Position numbers and translations under genes: made by a program. This document shows, piece after piece, positions 55,987 through 64,000 of a DNA stretch of 64,000 bases. Every line of letters starts with the position of its first letter. Position 1 is the first letter of the stretch. Under the pieces are notes generated by a model. It had not been told where the DNA came from, did no database searches, and was given only the letters and a program-made list of their open reading frames with translations. Source of the stretch: Nocardioides okcheonensis (GTDB taxonomy: Bacteria > Actinomycetota > Actinomycetes > Propionibacteriales > Nocardioidaceae); assembly GCF_020991065.1 (NCBI RefSeq), contig NZ_CP087710.1:2480001-2544000 (forward strand), given 5' to 3'.

Positions 55987-57460
55987 GACCGTCGCGCGGC
56001 TGAGGGACGTCCTCGCCACCGTCGAGGACCTCGACCTCTGGCCGCCGTGGGACGCCGCGCAGACGCTCGTCGACGCGGTCGGCCGAGCCGTGGCGATCCT
56101 GACCGAGCCACCGGCCCCGGAGCCCGGCGCCCTGACCGACGCCGCCGCTGCCTGGCGCCGTGCCGCGGCCTCGGTGGAGTCCGGCGTCGACGACCTCGCC
56201 ACGACCCGCGCGGCCGTCGACACCAGCGTCTGGGACGGCACCTCGGGCGACGCGTTCCGCTCCTCGGTCGGCCGGCTCCGCACCCGCACCGCGACGGTCC
56301 CCCCGGCAGCCCGCGAGGTCGCGGCCGTCCTCGACCGGCTCGCCGCCGACATGACCGCCGCCCGCACCCGCCACCGGGAGGCCGACGACCTGCTCCGCGA
56401 CCACCTCGAGCTCTCGTGGGGCGACCTGTGGCCGTGGGAGCTCGTCGACTTCCTGCGCGGCGTCGTCGCGGGGGTCGTCCACGCCCTCACCGAGGCGATC
56501 GGCGCCTACCAGGACGCCGCCGACGCGGTCGCCGTCGCGAAGGCCGCCGTCGTGGCGGCGATGGACGAGGTCGCCCTGCCCGACCACCTGCCGGCCGGCG
56601 TGAGCCCGGTGTCGGTGGTCAACGCCTGGGAGGACGAGGACGGACCCCTGTCCGGCCGCCAGCTCGAGGACTACGACGCCGCGCTGGCCGCCCTGTCCCC
56701 GGCCGAGCAGCAGGCCGTGCGCGACGCGCTCGCGGGTGCGCGCAGCGACGCCGAGCGGGCGTGGATCGTGGCCGGGGTCGCGTCCGGCCTCAGCGGCGCG
56801 GCGCTGGCCAACTACGTGGCCCGGCTGCACACCCTCACCCCCGCCCAGCTCGACGACCTCGACCCGCCCACCGACGGCAGCTACTCCCAGCCCGACCAGA
56901 CCACGTGCGGGTCCTCCAGCCTGGTGATGTCGCGGATGCTCAACGACCCGGCCTACGCGCTGTGGATGGAGACCGGCTACGACGCGGCCAGCGGCACCAC
57001 CGACCCGCGCACCCCCGAGCAGCGCTTCGCCGACGAGTCGCTGGCGATGCACCAGCGCACCAACGCGCTGCACGACCGCGACGGCGACCTCCAGTTCCCG
57101 TGGCCCGAGGCCGCCGGCACCCAGCCGTGGGCGGTGGCCGCCGAGATGTCGGGCGAGGGCGGCAGCGGGGTCCCGGGCCAGGACTACGAGGTGCAGACCG
57201 TCTCGCCCTCCGACCGCGGCGACACCTACGACCGGATCGCCGCGTCCGTGGAGAACGGCAGCACCGTCCCGCTCTACGTCGGGGACACGACCCGGCCCGG
57301 CCACGTCGTGCTGGTCACCGGCAGCGACGGTGACTCGCTCACGATCTTCGACCCCGCCTCCGGGCGCGAGCAGACCATCCCGCGCGACGACTTCACGAGC
57401 GGCGACCTGGGGGTCTCCGGATGGGACGAGCCGTGGTTCGCGGTCACGCCGTCGTCCTGA
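55970..57460 (+). CDS. WXG100-like fusion with papain-like (C39-type) cysteine peptidase domain
   Basis: Protein of 496 residues. The N-terminal helical part has a WXG100 signature at W88-D-G90 in SVWDGTSGDAF, with coiled helices to about 220. The C-terminal domain (about 295-496) has a papain/C39-like catalytic set: Cys C313 in QTTCGSSS (with the oxyanion Gln), His H445 in RPGHVVLVTG and Asp D461 in IFDPASG. Together this resembles type VII secretion-linked toxins or peptidase effectors. No ESX core genes are in the window. It overlaps the small helical gene before and the lipoprotein gene after. Substrate and toxicity are unknown. Confidence 0.65.
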   Translation: MGLLDETVARLRDVLATVEDLDLWPPWDAAQTLVDAVGRAVAILTEPPAPEPGALTDAAAAWRRAAASVESGVDDLATTRAAVDTSVWDGTSGDAFRSSVGRLRTRTATVPPAAREVAAVLDRLAADMTAARTRHREADDLLRDHLELSWGDLWPWELVDFLRGVVAGVVHALTEAIGAYQDAADAVAVAKAAVVAAMDEVALPDHLPAGVSPVSVVNAWEDEDGPLSGRQLEDYDAALAALSPAEQQAVRDALAGARSDAERAWIVAGVASGLSGAALANYVARLHTLTPAQLDDLDPPTDGSYSQPDQTTCGSSSLVMSRMLNDPAYALWMETGYDAASGTTDPRTPEQRFADESLAMHQRTNALHDRDGDLQFPWPEAAGTQPWAVAAEMSGEGGSGVPGQDYEVQTVSPSDRGDTYDRIAASVENGSTVPLYVGDTTRPGHVVLVTGSDGDSLTIFDPASGREQTIPRDDFTSGDLGVSGWDEPWFAVTPSS

Positions 57461-58461
57461 CCCTGGCGCTGGCGGCGCCGGCGCTGGCGGGCTGCAGCGC
57501 CGGTCCGCGGATCGTGTCCGACGGCAGCGACCTCGACGCGGCGGCCGCCGTGTGGTCCGACCCCTGGGTCGCGCCCACGTCCGCGACCGTCGCCGGCCCC
57601 GCGCTGGGCAGCGACGGCCAGGTGACGCGGGTCGTCGGCCGCCGCTCCACGACGTACGCCACCGGGGTGGAGGTCGCCGCGCGCGCCGAGGTCGACCTGG
57701 CCGCCGACGCCGGCTGGCGACCGACGTCCAGCACGTGCGGGACCACCGTCCAGGTCGCGCTGGTCGGGCCCGACGACGCCCTCGCCCAGCTGGTCGTCAC
57801 CCCCGACGGCGGCAGCGCGACCGCGGCGCTGCAGGTCGTGGTGCCCCACCACCTCGACACCGGCTGGGAGGCCCCCGACCCGGTCGCCGACACCTGCCTC
57901 GACGGGCGCGCCACCGGCTTCGTGCCGCCACCCCTGCAGTCGCGGCCGCTCGGCGAGGAGGACGCCGACGACGTCGGGACCGACGCCGCGGCCTGGCCCG
58001 ACGACGGGCCCGACGACGGTGCCGTCGCGGCCGCATCCTCCGATCCCGGACTCGTCGCGCTCGGGCTGCGGGTGGTCGCGCCGCGGCTCGAGGCGGGCGT
58101 CAACCGCCGGCGTGCACCGGCCGCGGAGGCGACGGTGACGGCCCGCTCGCTCGCCCGGCTCGCGCGGCGGCTCGCCGGGTGGGACCTGACCTACGCGGCG
58201 TGCGGGGCGGGAGGGCCGGTGCGCGCCACGTTCGCCCGTGACCTCGACGGGTCACCGGCCGTGCTCTCCGTGTCACTGGCCGGCGGGGACGCGCAGGTCC
58301 GGGTCGTGCTGCCGGCCACCGACGGTCCGGCGCCGGGCTGGCTCGACGGCCTCGAGCCGCTCGACCCTGCCACCGCGTGCGCCGAGCCGGACGACTCGCT
58401 CCTCGAGGTCCTGGGCGTGCCGGCGGTCCTGCCGGACGCCCTGACGCGCGTCGTGGACTAG
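57421..58461 (+). CDS. Putative lipoprotein, third gene of the WXG100-like operon
   Basis: Protein of 346 residues with an N-terminal lipobox ALAGC (C25) after a hydrophobic stretch, so it is probably anchored to the outer face of the membrane. The remainder is Asp/Ala-rich, with two similar halves (about 40-150 and 215-340; both end in regions such as [12 protein letters not shown] and [15 protein letters not shown]), suggesting duplication. It overlaps the peptidase-fusion gene by 40 bases. In a toxin-immunity reading it would be the immunity partner, but that is inference only. ATG at 57421 is used, though a GTG at 57433 could also serve. Its stop overlaps the convergent gene's stop. Confidence 0.6.
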   Translation: MGRAVVRGHAVVLTLALAAPALAGCSAGPRIVSDGSDLDAAAAVWSDPWVAPTSATVAGPALGSDGQVTRVVGRRSTTYATGVEVAARAEVDLAADAGWRPTSSTCGTTVQVALVGPDDALAQLVVTPDGGSATAALQVVVPHHLDTGWEAPDPVADTCLDGRATGFVPPPLQSRPLGEEDADDVGTDAAAWPDDGPDDGAVAAASSDPGLVALGLRVVAPRLEAGVNRRRAPAAEATVTARSLARLARRLAGWDLTYAACGAGGPVRATFARDLDGSPAVLSVSLAGGDAQVRVVLPATDGPAPGWLDGLEPLDPATACAEPDDSLLEVLGVPAVLPDALTRVVD

Positions 58462-59375
58462 TACTGCGCCCCGCGCGAGCGCACGTGGGCGGTCCAGGAC
58501 GCGCCGTTCCACCAGCGCTCGCGACCGCCGTCGGCGGTGACGTACCAGCCCTCGGCGAGGGTGCCCGGCGGCTCGTTCTCTGCCCCGGTCAGCTCGTCGG
58601 GTGCGGTGGTGCCCGACCGGACGTCCTGGTCGGGCCGGTCCGCGGCCGCGGGGGCCGGCGCGGCGGCCGGCGCGGAGCGGGTGACTGGCGCGGACGGAGT
58701 GATCGGGGCCAGGGTGATCGGGGCCAGCGTGATCGGCGCCGGGGTGATCGGCGCCGGCGCGGTCGCCGCAGCCGCAGCCGCGGCGGGCGTGGGTGCGGGC
58801 GGGGCGGTCGGTGCGGGTTCTGCTTCGGCCTCTGCCGCGGGCTCAGCCGTCCGTCCGGCCGTCGGTGCGGCGGCGGGTGCGTGCGGGGTGACCGGCGCCG
58901 ACGGCGGAGCCCCGCGGGTGGGCGCGGGCTCGAACCCCATCACGCGGGCCAGGACGTCACCGAGGGGCCCGCTGACCTCGACGTGCACCCCCGGGCCGTG
59001 GTCCGGGGCGGCGCGGTCGAGCTGCTCGCGCACGTGCGGCGGCAGCTGCGCGTAGACCTCGGCGGCCTCGCGCATCACCTCGTCCATGCTGCGGCCGCCC
59101 GGGACCACCATCTCGCCGGCCAGCCGGCGCAACCGCTCGACCGCCTCGGGCGGCAGGTCCGCGGGGTCCTGCGGGGCGACGAACCGGTCGTCGAGGGACT
59201 GCGAGCCGGGGCGCCGGCCCGCGGCGCGGTAGACGTTGCCGATCCAGATGAACACCGCCACGATCCCGATCACGACCAGCACGGTGAGGGCCGCTCCGTT
59301 GGCCTGCCAGCCGATGAACACGATCAGGAGCAGCACGAACCACGGGAAGGTCGTCGTGTTCTTCCGCCGGGCCAT
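58458..59375 (-). CDS. Membrane protein with Pro/Ala-rich linker and C-terminal DUF2510
   Basis: Protein of 305 residues: N-terminal two-helix membrane part (about 8-46), a cytoplasmic helical segment (about 60-150), a long Pro/Ala/Glu linker (about 155-270), which contains four copies of a five-residue APIT(L/P) repeat, and a C-terminal DUF2510 module ([20 protein letters not shown], about 278-297). DUF2510 is a WW-like tail of actinobacterial membrane proteins; function unknown. ATG at 59375 has AGGAGG five bases before, a textbook Shine-Dalgarno site. Its TAG overlaps the TAG of the lipoprotein gene in CTAG. Confidence 0.75.
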   Translation of the reverse strand: MARRKNTTTFPWFVLLLIVFIGWQANGAALTVLVVIGIVAVFIWIGNVYRAAGRRPGSQSLDDRFVAPQDPADLPPEAVERLRRLAGEMVVPGGRSMDEVMREAAEVYAQLPPHVREQLDRAAPDHGPGVHVEVSGPLGDVLARVMGFEPAPTRGAPPSAPVTPHAPAAAPTAGRTAEPAAEAEAEPAPTAPPAPTPAAAAAAATAPAPITPAPITLAPITLAPITPSAPVTRSAPAAAPAPAAADRPDQDVRSGTTAPDELTGAENEPPGTLAEGWYVTADGGRERWWNGASWTAHVRSRGAQY

Positions 59376-59465
59376 CCGTCCTCCTGGTGCCGTCGTCGCG
59401 ACCGGTGCCGGTCAAGGGTGCGGCACGACCACCCGCGTTGTCCCGCGTACGGCACAATCCTCGCC

Positions 59466-60635
59466 GTGACTCGGATCTCGATCGCCGGCCTCGGCTACGT
59501 CGGTCTCTCCATGGCCGTCCTGCTCGCCCGGCACCACACCGTCGTCGGCCTCGACCTCGACGCCGGCCGCGTCGAGCGGCTGCGGCGCGGCGAGAGCCCG
59601 ATCCACGACGACGACATCTCCCGCTTCCTCACCGAGGAGGACCTCGACCTCGTCTTCACCACCGACGCGGAGGAGGCGCACGCGGGAGCCGACTTCGTGG
59701 TGATCGCGACGCCGACCAACTACGACCCGGTCACCAACTACTTCGACACCGCCTCGATCGAGGCGGTGATGCGCGACGTGCTGCGGATCAACCCCGCCGC
59801 GACGATGGTGGTGAAGTCGACCGTGCCGGTGGGCTACGTCGAGGACGTCCGCACGCGGCTCGGCACCGACGCGGTGATCTTCTCCCCGGAGTTCCTGCGC
59901 GAGGGCCGGGCGCTGCACGACAACCTCTTCCCCGCGCGCATCGTCGTCGGCGAGGACTCCGAGCGTGCGCGGGCGTTCGCCGCGCTGCTCGTCGAGGGCG
60001 CCGAGGCCGAGGACGTGCCGGTGCTGTTCACCGAGCCCACCGAGGCCGAGGCGATCAAGCTCTTCGCCAACACCTACCTCGCGATGCGGGTGGCGTTCTT
60101 CAACGAGCTCGACTCCTTCGCGCTCTCCCGCGGCCTCGACTCGCGCCAGATCATCGACGGCGTCGGGCTCGACCCGCGCATCGGCACCCACTACAACAAC
60201 CCGTCCTTCGGCTACGGCGGCTACTGCCTGCCCAAGGACACCAAGCAGCTGCTGGCCAACTACACCGACGTCCCGCAGACGCTGATCTCGGCGATCGTCG
60301 AGGCCAACACCACCCGCAAGGACTTCATCGCCTTCGACATCCTCGACCGCGGGCCGCGGGTCGTCGGGATCCACCGGCTGATCATGAAGTCGGGGTCGGA
60401 CAACTTCCGCGAGTCCTCCGTGCAGGGGATCATGAAGCGGATCAAGGCCAAGGGCATCGAGGTCGTGGTCTACGAGCCCGAGCTCGGCGAGGCGCACTGG
60501 TTCGGCTCCGAGGTGCTCGACGACCTGGCTGCCTTCAAGGAGCGCGCCGACCTGATCGTCGCCAACCGGATGGTCGACGAGCTGCACGACGTGGCCGACA
60601 AGGTCTACACCCGCGACCTCTTCGGCGCCGACTGA
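59466..60635 (+). CDS. ugd: UDP-glucose 6-dehydrogenase, E. coli Ugd type
   Basis: NAD-dependent enzyme converting UDP-glucose to UDP-glucuronic acid, 389 residues. Rossmann motif [50 protein letters not shown] and the catalytic Cys at C254 in [11 protein letters not shown] are seen. Length and the C-terminus [14 protein letters not shown] follow the short E. coli/proteobacterial Ugd rather than the longer (about 440 residue) actinobacterial type. UDP-glucuronate feeds capsule or polymer glycosylation, consistent with glycosyltransferases downstream. GTG at 59466 has CACAAT seven bases before. Codon use is as GC-rich as its neighbours, so any transfer is not recent. Confidence 0.93.
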   Translation: MTRISIAGLGYVGLSMAVLLARHHTVVGLDLDAGRVERLRRGESPIHDDDISRFLTEEDLDLVFTTDAEEAHAGADFVVIATPTNYDPVTNYFDTASIEAVMRDVLRINPAATMVVKSTVPVGYVEDVRTRLGTDAVIFSPEFLREGRALHDNLFPARIVVGEDSERARAFAALLVEGAEAEDVPVLFTEPTEAEAIKLFANTYLAMRVAFFNELDSFALSRGLDSRQIIDGVGLDPRIGTHYNNPSFGYGGYCLPKDTKQLLANYTDVPQTLISAIVEANTTRKDFIAFDILDRGPRVVGIHRLIMKSGSDNFRESSVQGIMKRIKAKGIEVVVYEPELGEAHWFGSEVLDDLAAFKERADLIVANRMVDELHDVADKVYTRDLFGAD

Positions 60636-60962
60636 GTCATGTGGCTCGGAGTCATTGGCTCGCTCCGCTCGCGGTGTCGCTGCGCTCGTAACCCGGTGGT
60701 CAGCCGGCGCGCCGCGACGAACCCCCGACCTCCAGTCGGTCGATCAGCGCCGGGCCGACCATCCGCTGGTCGAGGAAGGCGCTCTGGCGCCTGTCACGAG
60801 ACCCGGTCGGCCCCCCGATGTAGTCCAGTGAGCGTTGGCTGCCACGCCGCGATAGTCCAGTGAGGGATGGCTGCCCCGAGCCCCCGGACACAGCCATCCC
60901 TCACTGGACTACCCCGACCAGCCGACCCGGTCGCCTAAACCCCAGCGCGACGAGCTTCCCGC
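60636..60962. other. Intergenic region between ugd and glycosyltransferases
   Basis: No gene supported in these 327 bases. 60645-60690 carries a GGCTCGCTCCGCTCGC-type interspersed-repeat-like tract. 60821-60915 holds family B palindromes. The genes flanking it converge (ugd on plus, glycosyltransferase on minus), so it is where transcripts from both sides should end. Confidence 0.7.
60821..60915. repeat. Family B palindrome with extra half copy
   Basis: TAGTCCAGTGAG begins a half copy at 60821 and a full left arm at 60853-60873 whose inverted partner is 60891-60911, a perfect 21-base stem with a 17-base loop. Same arm as the element at 30202-30268. Confidence 0.85.
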
Positions 60963-62564
60963 TCAGCGGCGGCGGCCGAAGAGCCCGCGCTTCTCGTTCT
61001 CCGGCGCCGTCCCGGCGGGCGTCTCGACGGGGGTCCCGGACGGCGCGTCCGGCAGGGGGCGTACGGCCGAGGCCTCCTCGGCCCGGCGCAGCGCCTTGTG
61101 GAGCCGGTTCTCGGACTTGCCGGGGTCCATCGGCGGGCGGGCGCCGAGGGTGAACCGCTCGACGACGCGGTCGTCGACCGGCACGAACCCGACGGCCGTC
61201 GCGGGGTAGGTCTTGGTCCCGAACGACTCGTCGAGCAGCGCGTCGCGGTCGTCGCCGGGCTCGGCGAGCCGCTCGACCCGCGCGAGCGCGGCGGTGCGCT
61301 CGAGCCGGGCCACCCCGCCGGAGGGGTACGCCAGCAGGCGGGCGCCGTGGTGGGTGCGCTCGAGGTCGTCGAGGAGCGCGGCGAGGGTCGCCGGCAGCGG
61401 GGCGAGGGTGACGTCGGGAAGGGTGAGCAGGAACTCGGCGTCGGACCGGCCGTCGTGGGCCTCGACCAGCCGCACCCGCGGCTCGTGGAGGTAGGAGCGG
61501 TGCACCAGCCGGGTCTCGAGCACCGGGTCCTCGACCGGCTGCACGCGGTCCTCGTGCACCGACGACCACGGGCCGACGACGGTGACGCGCAGGTCGGGGA
61601 CGTCGCCGTCGAGGAGCGAGTCGACGACGTGGATCGTCTCGTCGGCGGGACCGGCCTCGAGCACCACCTCGAGGTAGGGCACCTGGTAGGCGCGACCGCG
61701 CTTGTTGCGCTTGGGCCGCATCGTCGGCACCAGGTCGGCGAGGTAGGGGTCGTTGTAGCGGTTGACCTGCTCGGCCCGGCGCAGCACCTGCGAGCGGCCG
61801 AGGTGCCAGCTGCGGGCCTCCCGGTCGACGACGAAGACGCCGCCGGCCTGGGCGAGCGAGTGGCCCAGGTGCATGTCCTCACCGAGCCGCAGCGTCCGGT
61901 CGAACCCGGCGGAGTCGAGGTAGAGCGCCTTCGTCACCGAGCCGGTCATGCCGATGTGGAAGCGCTGCGCGCGCGGTCCGGCCGTGCGCAGGTCGTCGGT
62001 CTTGGCCCAGTAGTCCTCGACCCAGCGGTGCGGCTCGTGCTCCTGGTCGGGGAAGAGGTCCGCGGCGCCGCCGGCCGCCACGCGGTCGCGCACGACGGCG
62101 GGGTCGACCTCGAGCAGCGCGGTCGGGTCGACGAAGAGCTTGAAGCCGCCCGGCACGGCGTAGTCGACGAGGTGGTGCCAGCGGGCGTGCGCCTCGACCT
62201 CCTCGCGGTGGGCCAGCATGTCGGCGTCGTACCAGTGCAGCACGTCGCCGTCGGCGGCGAGCGCGCCGAGGTGGCACGCGTTGGCGCGCCCCCAGCCCTC
62301 CTCGACGCGGAGCAGCCGGGTGTTGTCCGGGCGCACCTCCGGCAGCTCCTGCGCCGGGGTGCTCTGGTCGTCGACGACCAGCACCTCGAGCAGGTGGGAG
62401 GGGTACGACTGCGCGGCGAGGCCGGCGAGGACGTAGGGCAGCGTGTGCTGGTAGTTGAAGGTCGGGACCACGACGGTGACGGCGAGCGTGGGCTCCCACG
62501 CGCCGAGCGTCGCGGGAGCCAGCGTGCCCCAGTCGTTGTGGCGCACCACCGGTTGCCGGGCCAT
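60963..62564 (-). CDS. Family 2 glycosyltransferase
   Basis: GT-A-type glycosyltransferase, 533 residues. N-terminal nucleotide-sugar site VTVVVPTFNYQHTLPYVLAGL (about 30-50), VLVVDDQST, a metal-binding DxD in HWYDADML (about 111-118), and acceptor-side GEDMHLGHSL (about 229-238). Its C-terminal 250 residues have no clear domain and end in a basic tail (GLFGRRR). Acts in making an extracellular polysaccharide or glycolipid, likely with the UDP-glucuronate made by Ugd. ATG at 62564 has a GGGGGAG tract about ten bases upstream. It overlaps nothing; a four-base gap separates it from the preceding glycosyltransferase gene on the same strand. Confidence 0.87.
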   Translation of the reverse strand: MARQPVVRHNDWGTLAPATLGAWEPTLAVTVVVPTFNYQHTLPYVLAGLAAQSYPSHLLEVLVVDDQSTPAQELPEVRPDNTRLLRVEEGWGRANACHLGALAADGDVLHWYDADMLAHREEVEAHARWHHLVDYAVPGGFKLFVDPTALLEVDPAVVRDRVAAGGAADLFPDQEHEPHRWVEDYWAKTDDLRTAGPRAQRFHIGMTGSVTKALYLDSAGFDRTLRLGEDMHLGHSLAQAGGVFVVDREARSWHLGRSQVLRRAEQVNRYNDPYLADLVPTMRPKRNKRGRAYQVPYLEVVLEAGPADETIHVVDSLLDGDVPDLRVTVVGPWSSVHEDRVQPVEDPVLETRLVHRSYLHEPRVRLVEAHDGRSDAEFLLTLPDVTLAPLPATLAALLDDLERTHHGARLLAYPSGGVARLERTAALARVERLAEPGDDRDALLDESFGTKTYPATAVGFVPVDDRVVERFTLGARPPMDPGKSENRLHKALRRAEEASAVRPLPDAPSGTPVETPAGTAPENEKRGLFGRRR

Positions 62565-62568
62565 CTGC

Positions 62569-64000
62569 CTACTCCCCCTCGTTCGTGCCGACCCCGTCCG
62601 GGCGGTCGACCGGGTCGACCTCCAGCGCGCGGCTCGGTCGGAAACCCTTCCACTCGGAGGCCACGATGTCAGGTCGGCGGAACTCCTCGTCGTCGCGCTG
62701 CCAGGTGTGTCCCGTGCCGGTGCGGCGCAGCACGTAGCCGAGGCCGTGGGTGCGGTAGATCCGGCCGCCGGCGGCCTCGACCCCCGCGAGCAGCTGGGCG
62801 TCGACGAACTTCCGCACCCGGCGGAAGTCGCCGAGCGAGCCCAGCAGGCCGCGGTCGAGGAGCAGCGTGCCGCCGGCGACGAACCGGGCGAACAGCTCGG
62901 AGGGGTGGTTGCGGCGGACCGTGAGGTCCTCGCGGTCGGCGTTGGCGTGGAGGTAGACGAACTCCGACGGCATCCCGACCACGTCGGCGCCGGAGAAGCG
63001 GCGCGCCATCGCCAGGTCGTGGACCGCGTCGGGCGAGTACCAGTCGTCGTCGTCGACCTTCAGCACGACCTCGCTCGACGCCGCGTGCGCGGCGGCGGTG
63101 AGCACGTCGCCGAAGAACGTCGCGTCGTCGAAGGTCAGCACCTGGTGCGGTCGGTCGCCGAGCGCCCGGCGCACGGCGTCGCGGTCGGGCTCGAAGCCGT
63201 GGGCGGCGATCACCAGCTCGACCTCGGCGCCGCGCTGCCGGGCGACCTGGCGCAGAGCGAAGTCGAGCATCTGCGGCCGCTTGGTGGCCAGCAGCGCGCT
63301 GACCGGCGGCAGCCCGGTGTGGCGGACGCCGGCGCGCGTCGCCAGCGCCGAGCGCCACGCGAGCGTGGAGTGGTGGTCGAACGCGGCGCGACGCACGGCC
63401 AGGCTGTGCTCCTCGCGGGCCAGCGCGTCGTCGAGGTCGACCTCGGCGCCCAGCGCCTGGACGAGCGGCGCGGCCAGGCCGAGCTCGGTGGCGCGCGAGG
63501 GGTCCACGCCGACGAGCGGCACCCCCGACGCGGCGAGCGCGAGCAGGTCGGACGCGTGGGTGTCGGCGGAGGGGCGTACGCCCTGGTGGGCCCGCGCCGC
63601 CTCGACGACCGCCTCCGTCACGGGGCCGCGGCCGAGCGCGGCGAGGTCGGCCACGGGCGCGTCCCAGTCCTTGCGGAAGCCCACCGGGTTGAAGATCCGC
63701 TCGTCGACCGGGTCGACGCCGGGGTCGGTGACGACCGTCGGCGCGCGGTCGATCACGTGGTGGGCGGCGACCCGGCCGCCACGACTGGCGACGACGACGT
63801 CCGGCGGCACGTCGCGCTCCGCGTCGCCGGCGCCGGCCACGTCGGGCAGCAGCACGCTGCGCGCGTCGAGCCCGGGTGCGGCGGGACGACCGGCGTAGGC
63901 CACGACGACCCCGCCGTGGGTGGTGTCGCCGGGGCCGGCGGCCTGGCGGGCCATCTCCATGACGACGAGCTGGGCGCGGGCGCCGCCGGCGAAGCGCAGG
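62569..64000 (-). CDS. Glycosyltransferase-like protein (5' end beyond window)
   Basis: Reads to the right edge of the window without a stop, so the true start is outside; the ATG at 63960 is not necessarily the start and the 13 codons before it (LRFAGGARAQLVV) are coding-like. The GT-A-like domain is in the C-terminal half (about 210-370 from the ATG), with PPVSALLATKRPQMLDFALRQVA, a DxD-like KVDDDDWYSPDAV and RRNHPSELF. The N-terminal half is a different, unrecognised domain with a Rossmann-like segment. Probably the partner of the following family 2 glycosyltransferase. Confidence 0.72.
   Translation of the reverse strand, partial: LRFAGGARAQLVVMEMARQAAGPGDTTHGGVVVAYAGRPAAPGLDARSVLLPDVAGAGDAERDVPPDVVVASRGGRVAAHHVIDRAPTVVTDPGVDPVDERIFNPVGFRKDWDAPVADLAALGRGPVTEAVVEAARAHQGVRPSADTHASDLLALAASGVPLVGVDPSRATELGLAAPLVQALGAEVDLDDALAREEHSLAVRRAAFDHHSTLAWRSALATRAGVRHTGLPPVSALLATKRPQMLDFALRQVARQRGAEVELVIAAHGFEPDRDAVRRALGDRPHQVLTFDDATFFGDVLTAAAHAASSEVVLKVDDDDWYSPDAVHDLAMARRFSGADVVGMPSEFVYLHANADREDLTVRRNHPSELFARFVAGGTLLLDRGLLGSLGDFRRVRKFVDAQLLAGVEAAGGRIYRTHGLGYVLRRTGTGHTWQRDDEEFRRPDIVASEWKGFRPSRALEVDPVDRPDGVGTNEGE

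Noticed and set aside
60700-60897. Open frame of 65 codons in the ugd intergenic region
   Set aside because: Falls on repeat sequence (family B and interspersed tract), no start signal, no coding features.

Overview
The window is about 64 kb of very GC-rich DNA with dense, often overlapping genes (ATGA/GTGA stop-start junctions), many GTG starts and many start codons placed 6-7 nt after a -10-like hexamer (leaderless genes). Gene content (SigK/RskA, accA2/accD2-type cluster, mycolate-lineage-like lipid enzymes without mycolate genes, CebR-type LacI regulator) points to a high-GC actinobacterium, most likely Nocardioides or a close relative (Nocardioidaceae). The species cannot be fixed from the window alone. 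No rRNA, tRNA, CRISPR array, transposase or phage gene was seen.

1-6.7 kb: an ECF sigma factor (5' end outside the window), its anti-sigma factor RskA, an FAD oxidoreductase fused to DUF1365, two cyclopropane-fatty-acid-synthase-like methyltransferases and a DUF1295 membrane protein, all in one overlapping operon. It is the equivalent of the M. tuberculosis sigK locus and probably a stress-controlled lipid modification pathway. 6.7-12 kb: an AraC-VOC-cupin operon, a membrane acyltransferase-like protein, an MmcQ/YjbR protein, and two secreted proteins. 11.7-21.3 kb: a TetR-led operon on the minus strand with TIGR03084, AtuA/DUF1446, two acyl-CoA dehydrogenases, SRPBCC and both subunits of an acyl-CoA carboxylase (accA2/accD2 type), for breakdown of branched or isoprenoid acyl-CoAs. 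21.4-27.8 kb: two ABC transporters, one with a PadR regulator. 27.9-32.2 kb: FadB-type and thiolase beta-oxidation enzymes with a divergent MerR regulator over a perfect palindromic operator.

32.2-38 kb: CPA1 antiporter, NAD(P)-binding protein, CPBP protease, YbdK-type ligase, and a DEAD-box helicase whose C-terminus looks frameshifted. 38-40.5 kb: arsenic island (ArsI, ArsR, Acr3, ArsC). 40.5-43 kb: CebR-like repressor and GH1 beta-glucosidase with a CebR-type operator. 43-48 kb: flavin monooxygenases, a PNPOx-like protein, a glutamine amidotransferase and an alpha-methylacyl-CoA racemase-type enzyme. 48-52.5 kb: PadR, FadH-type dienoyl-CoA reductase, hydrolase, DDAH. 52.7-59.4 kb: FabH-like KAS III, two short genes of 42 and 43 codons, DUF998, a secreted repeat protein, and a three-gene operon coding for a helical WXG100-like protein, a WXG100/papain-like fusion and a lipoprotein. 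59.4-64 kb: an E. coli-type UDP-glucose dehydrogenase and two glycosyltransferases, the last running off the window.

The most striking non-genic signal is a set of at least three families of intergenic palindromic or tandem elements (at 6.7/27.9 kb, 10.4/21.4/48.2 kb and 30.2/60.9 kb), plus a palindromic insertion inside accD2. None has an associated mobility gene in the window.
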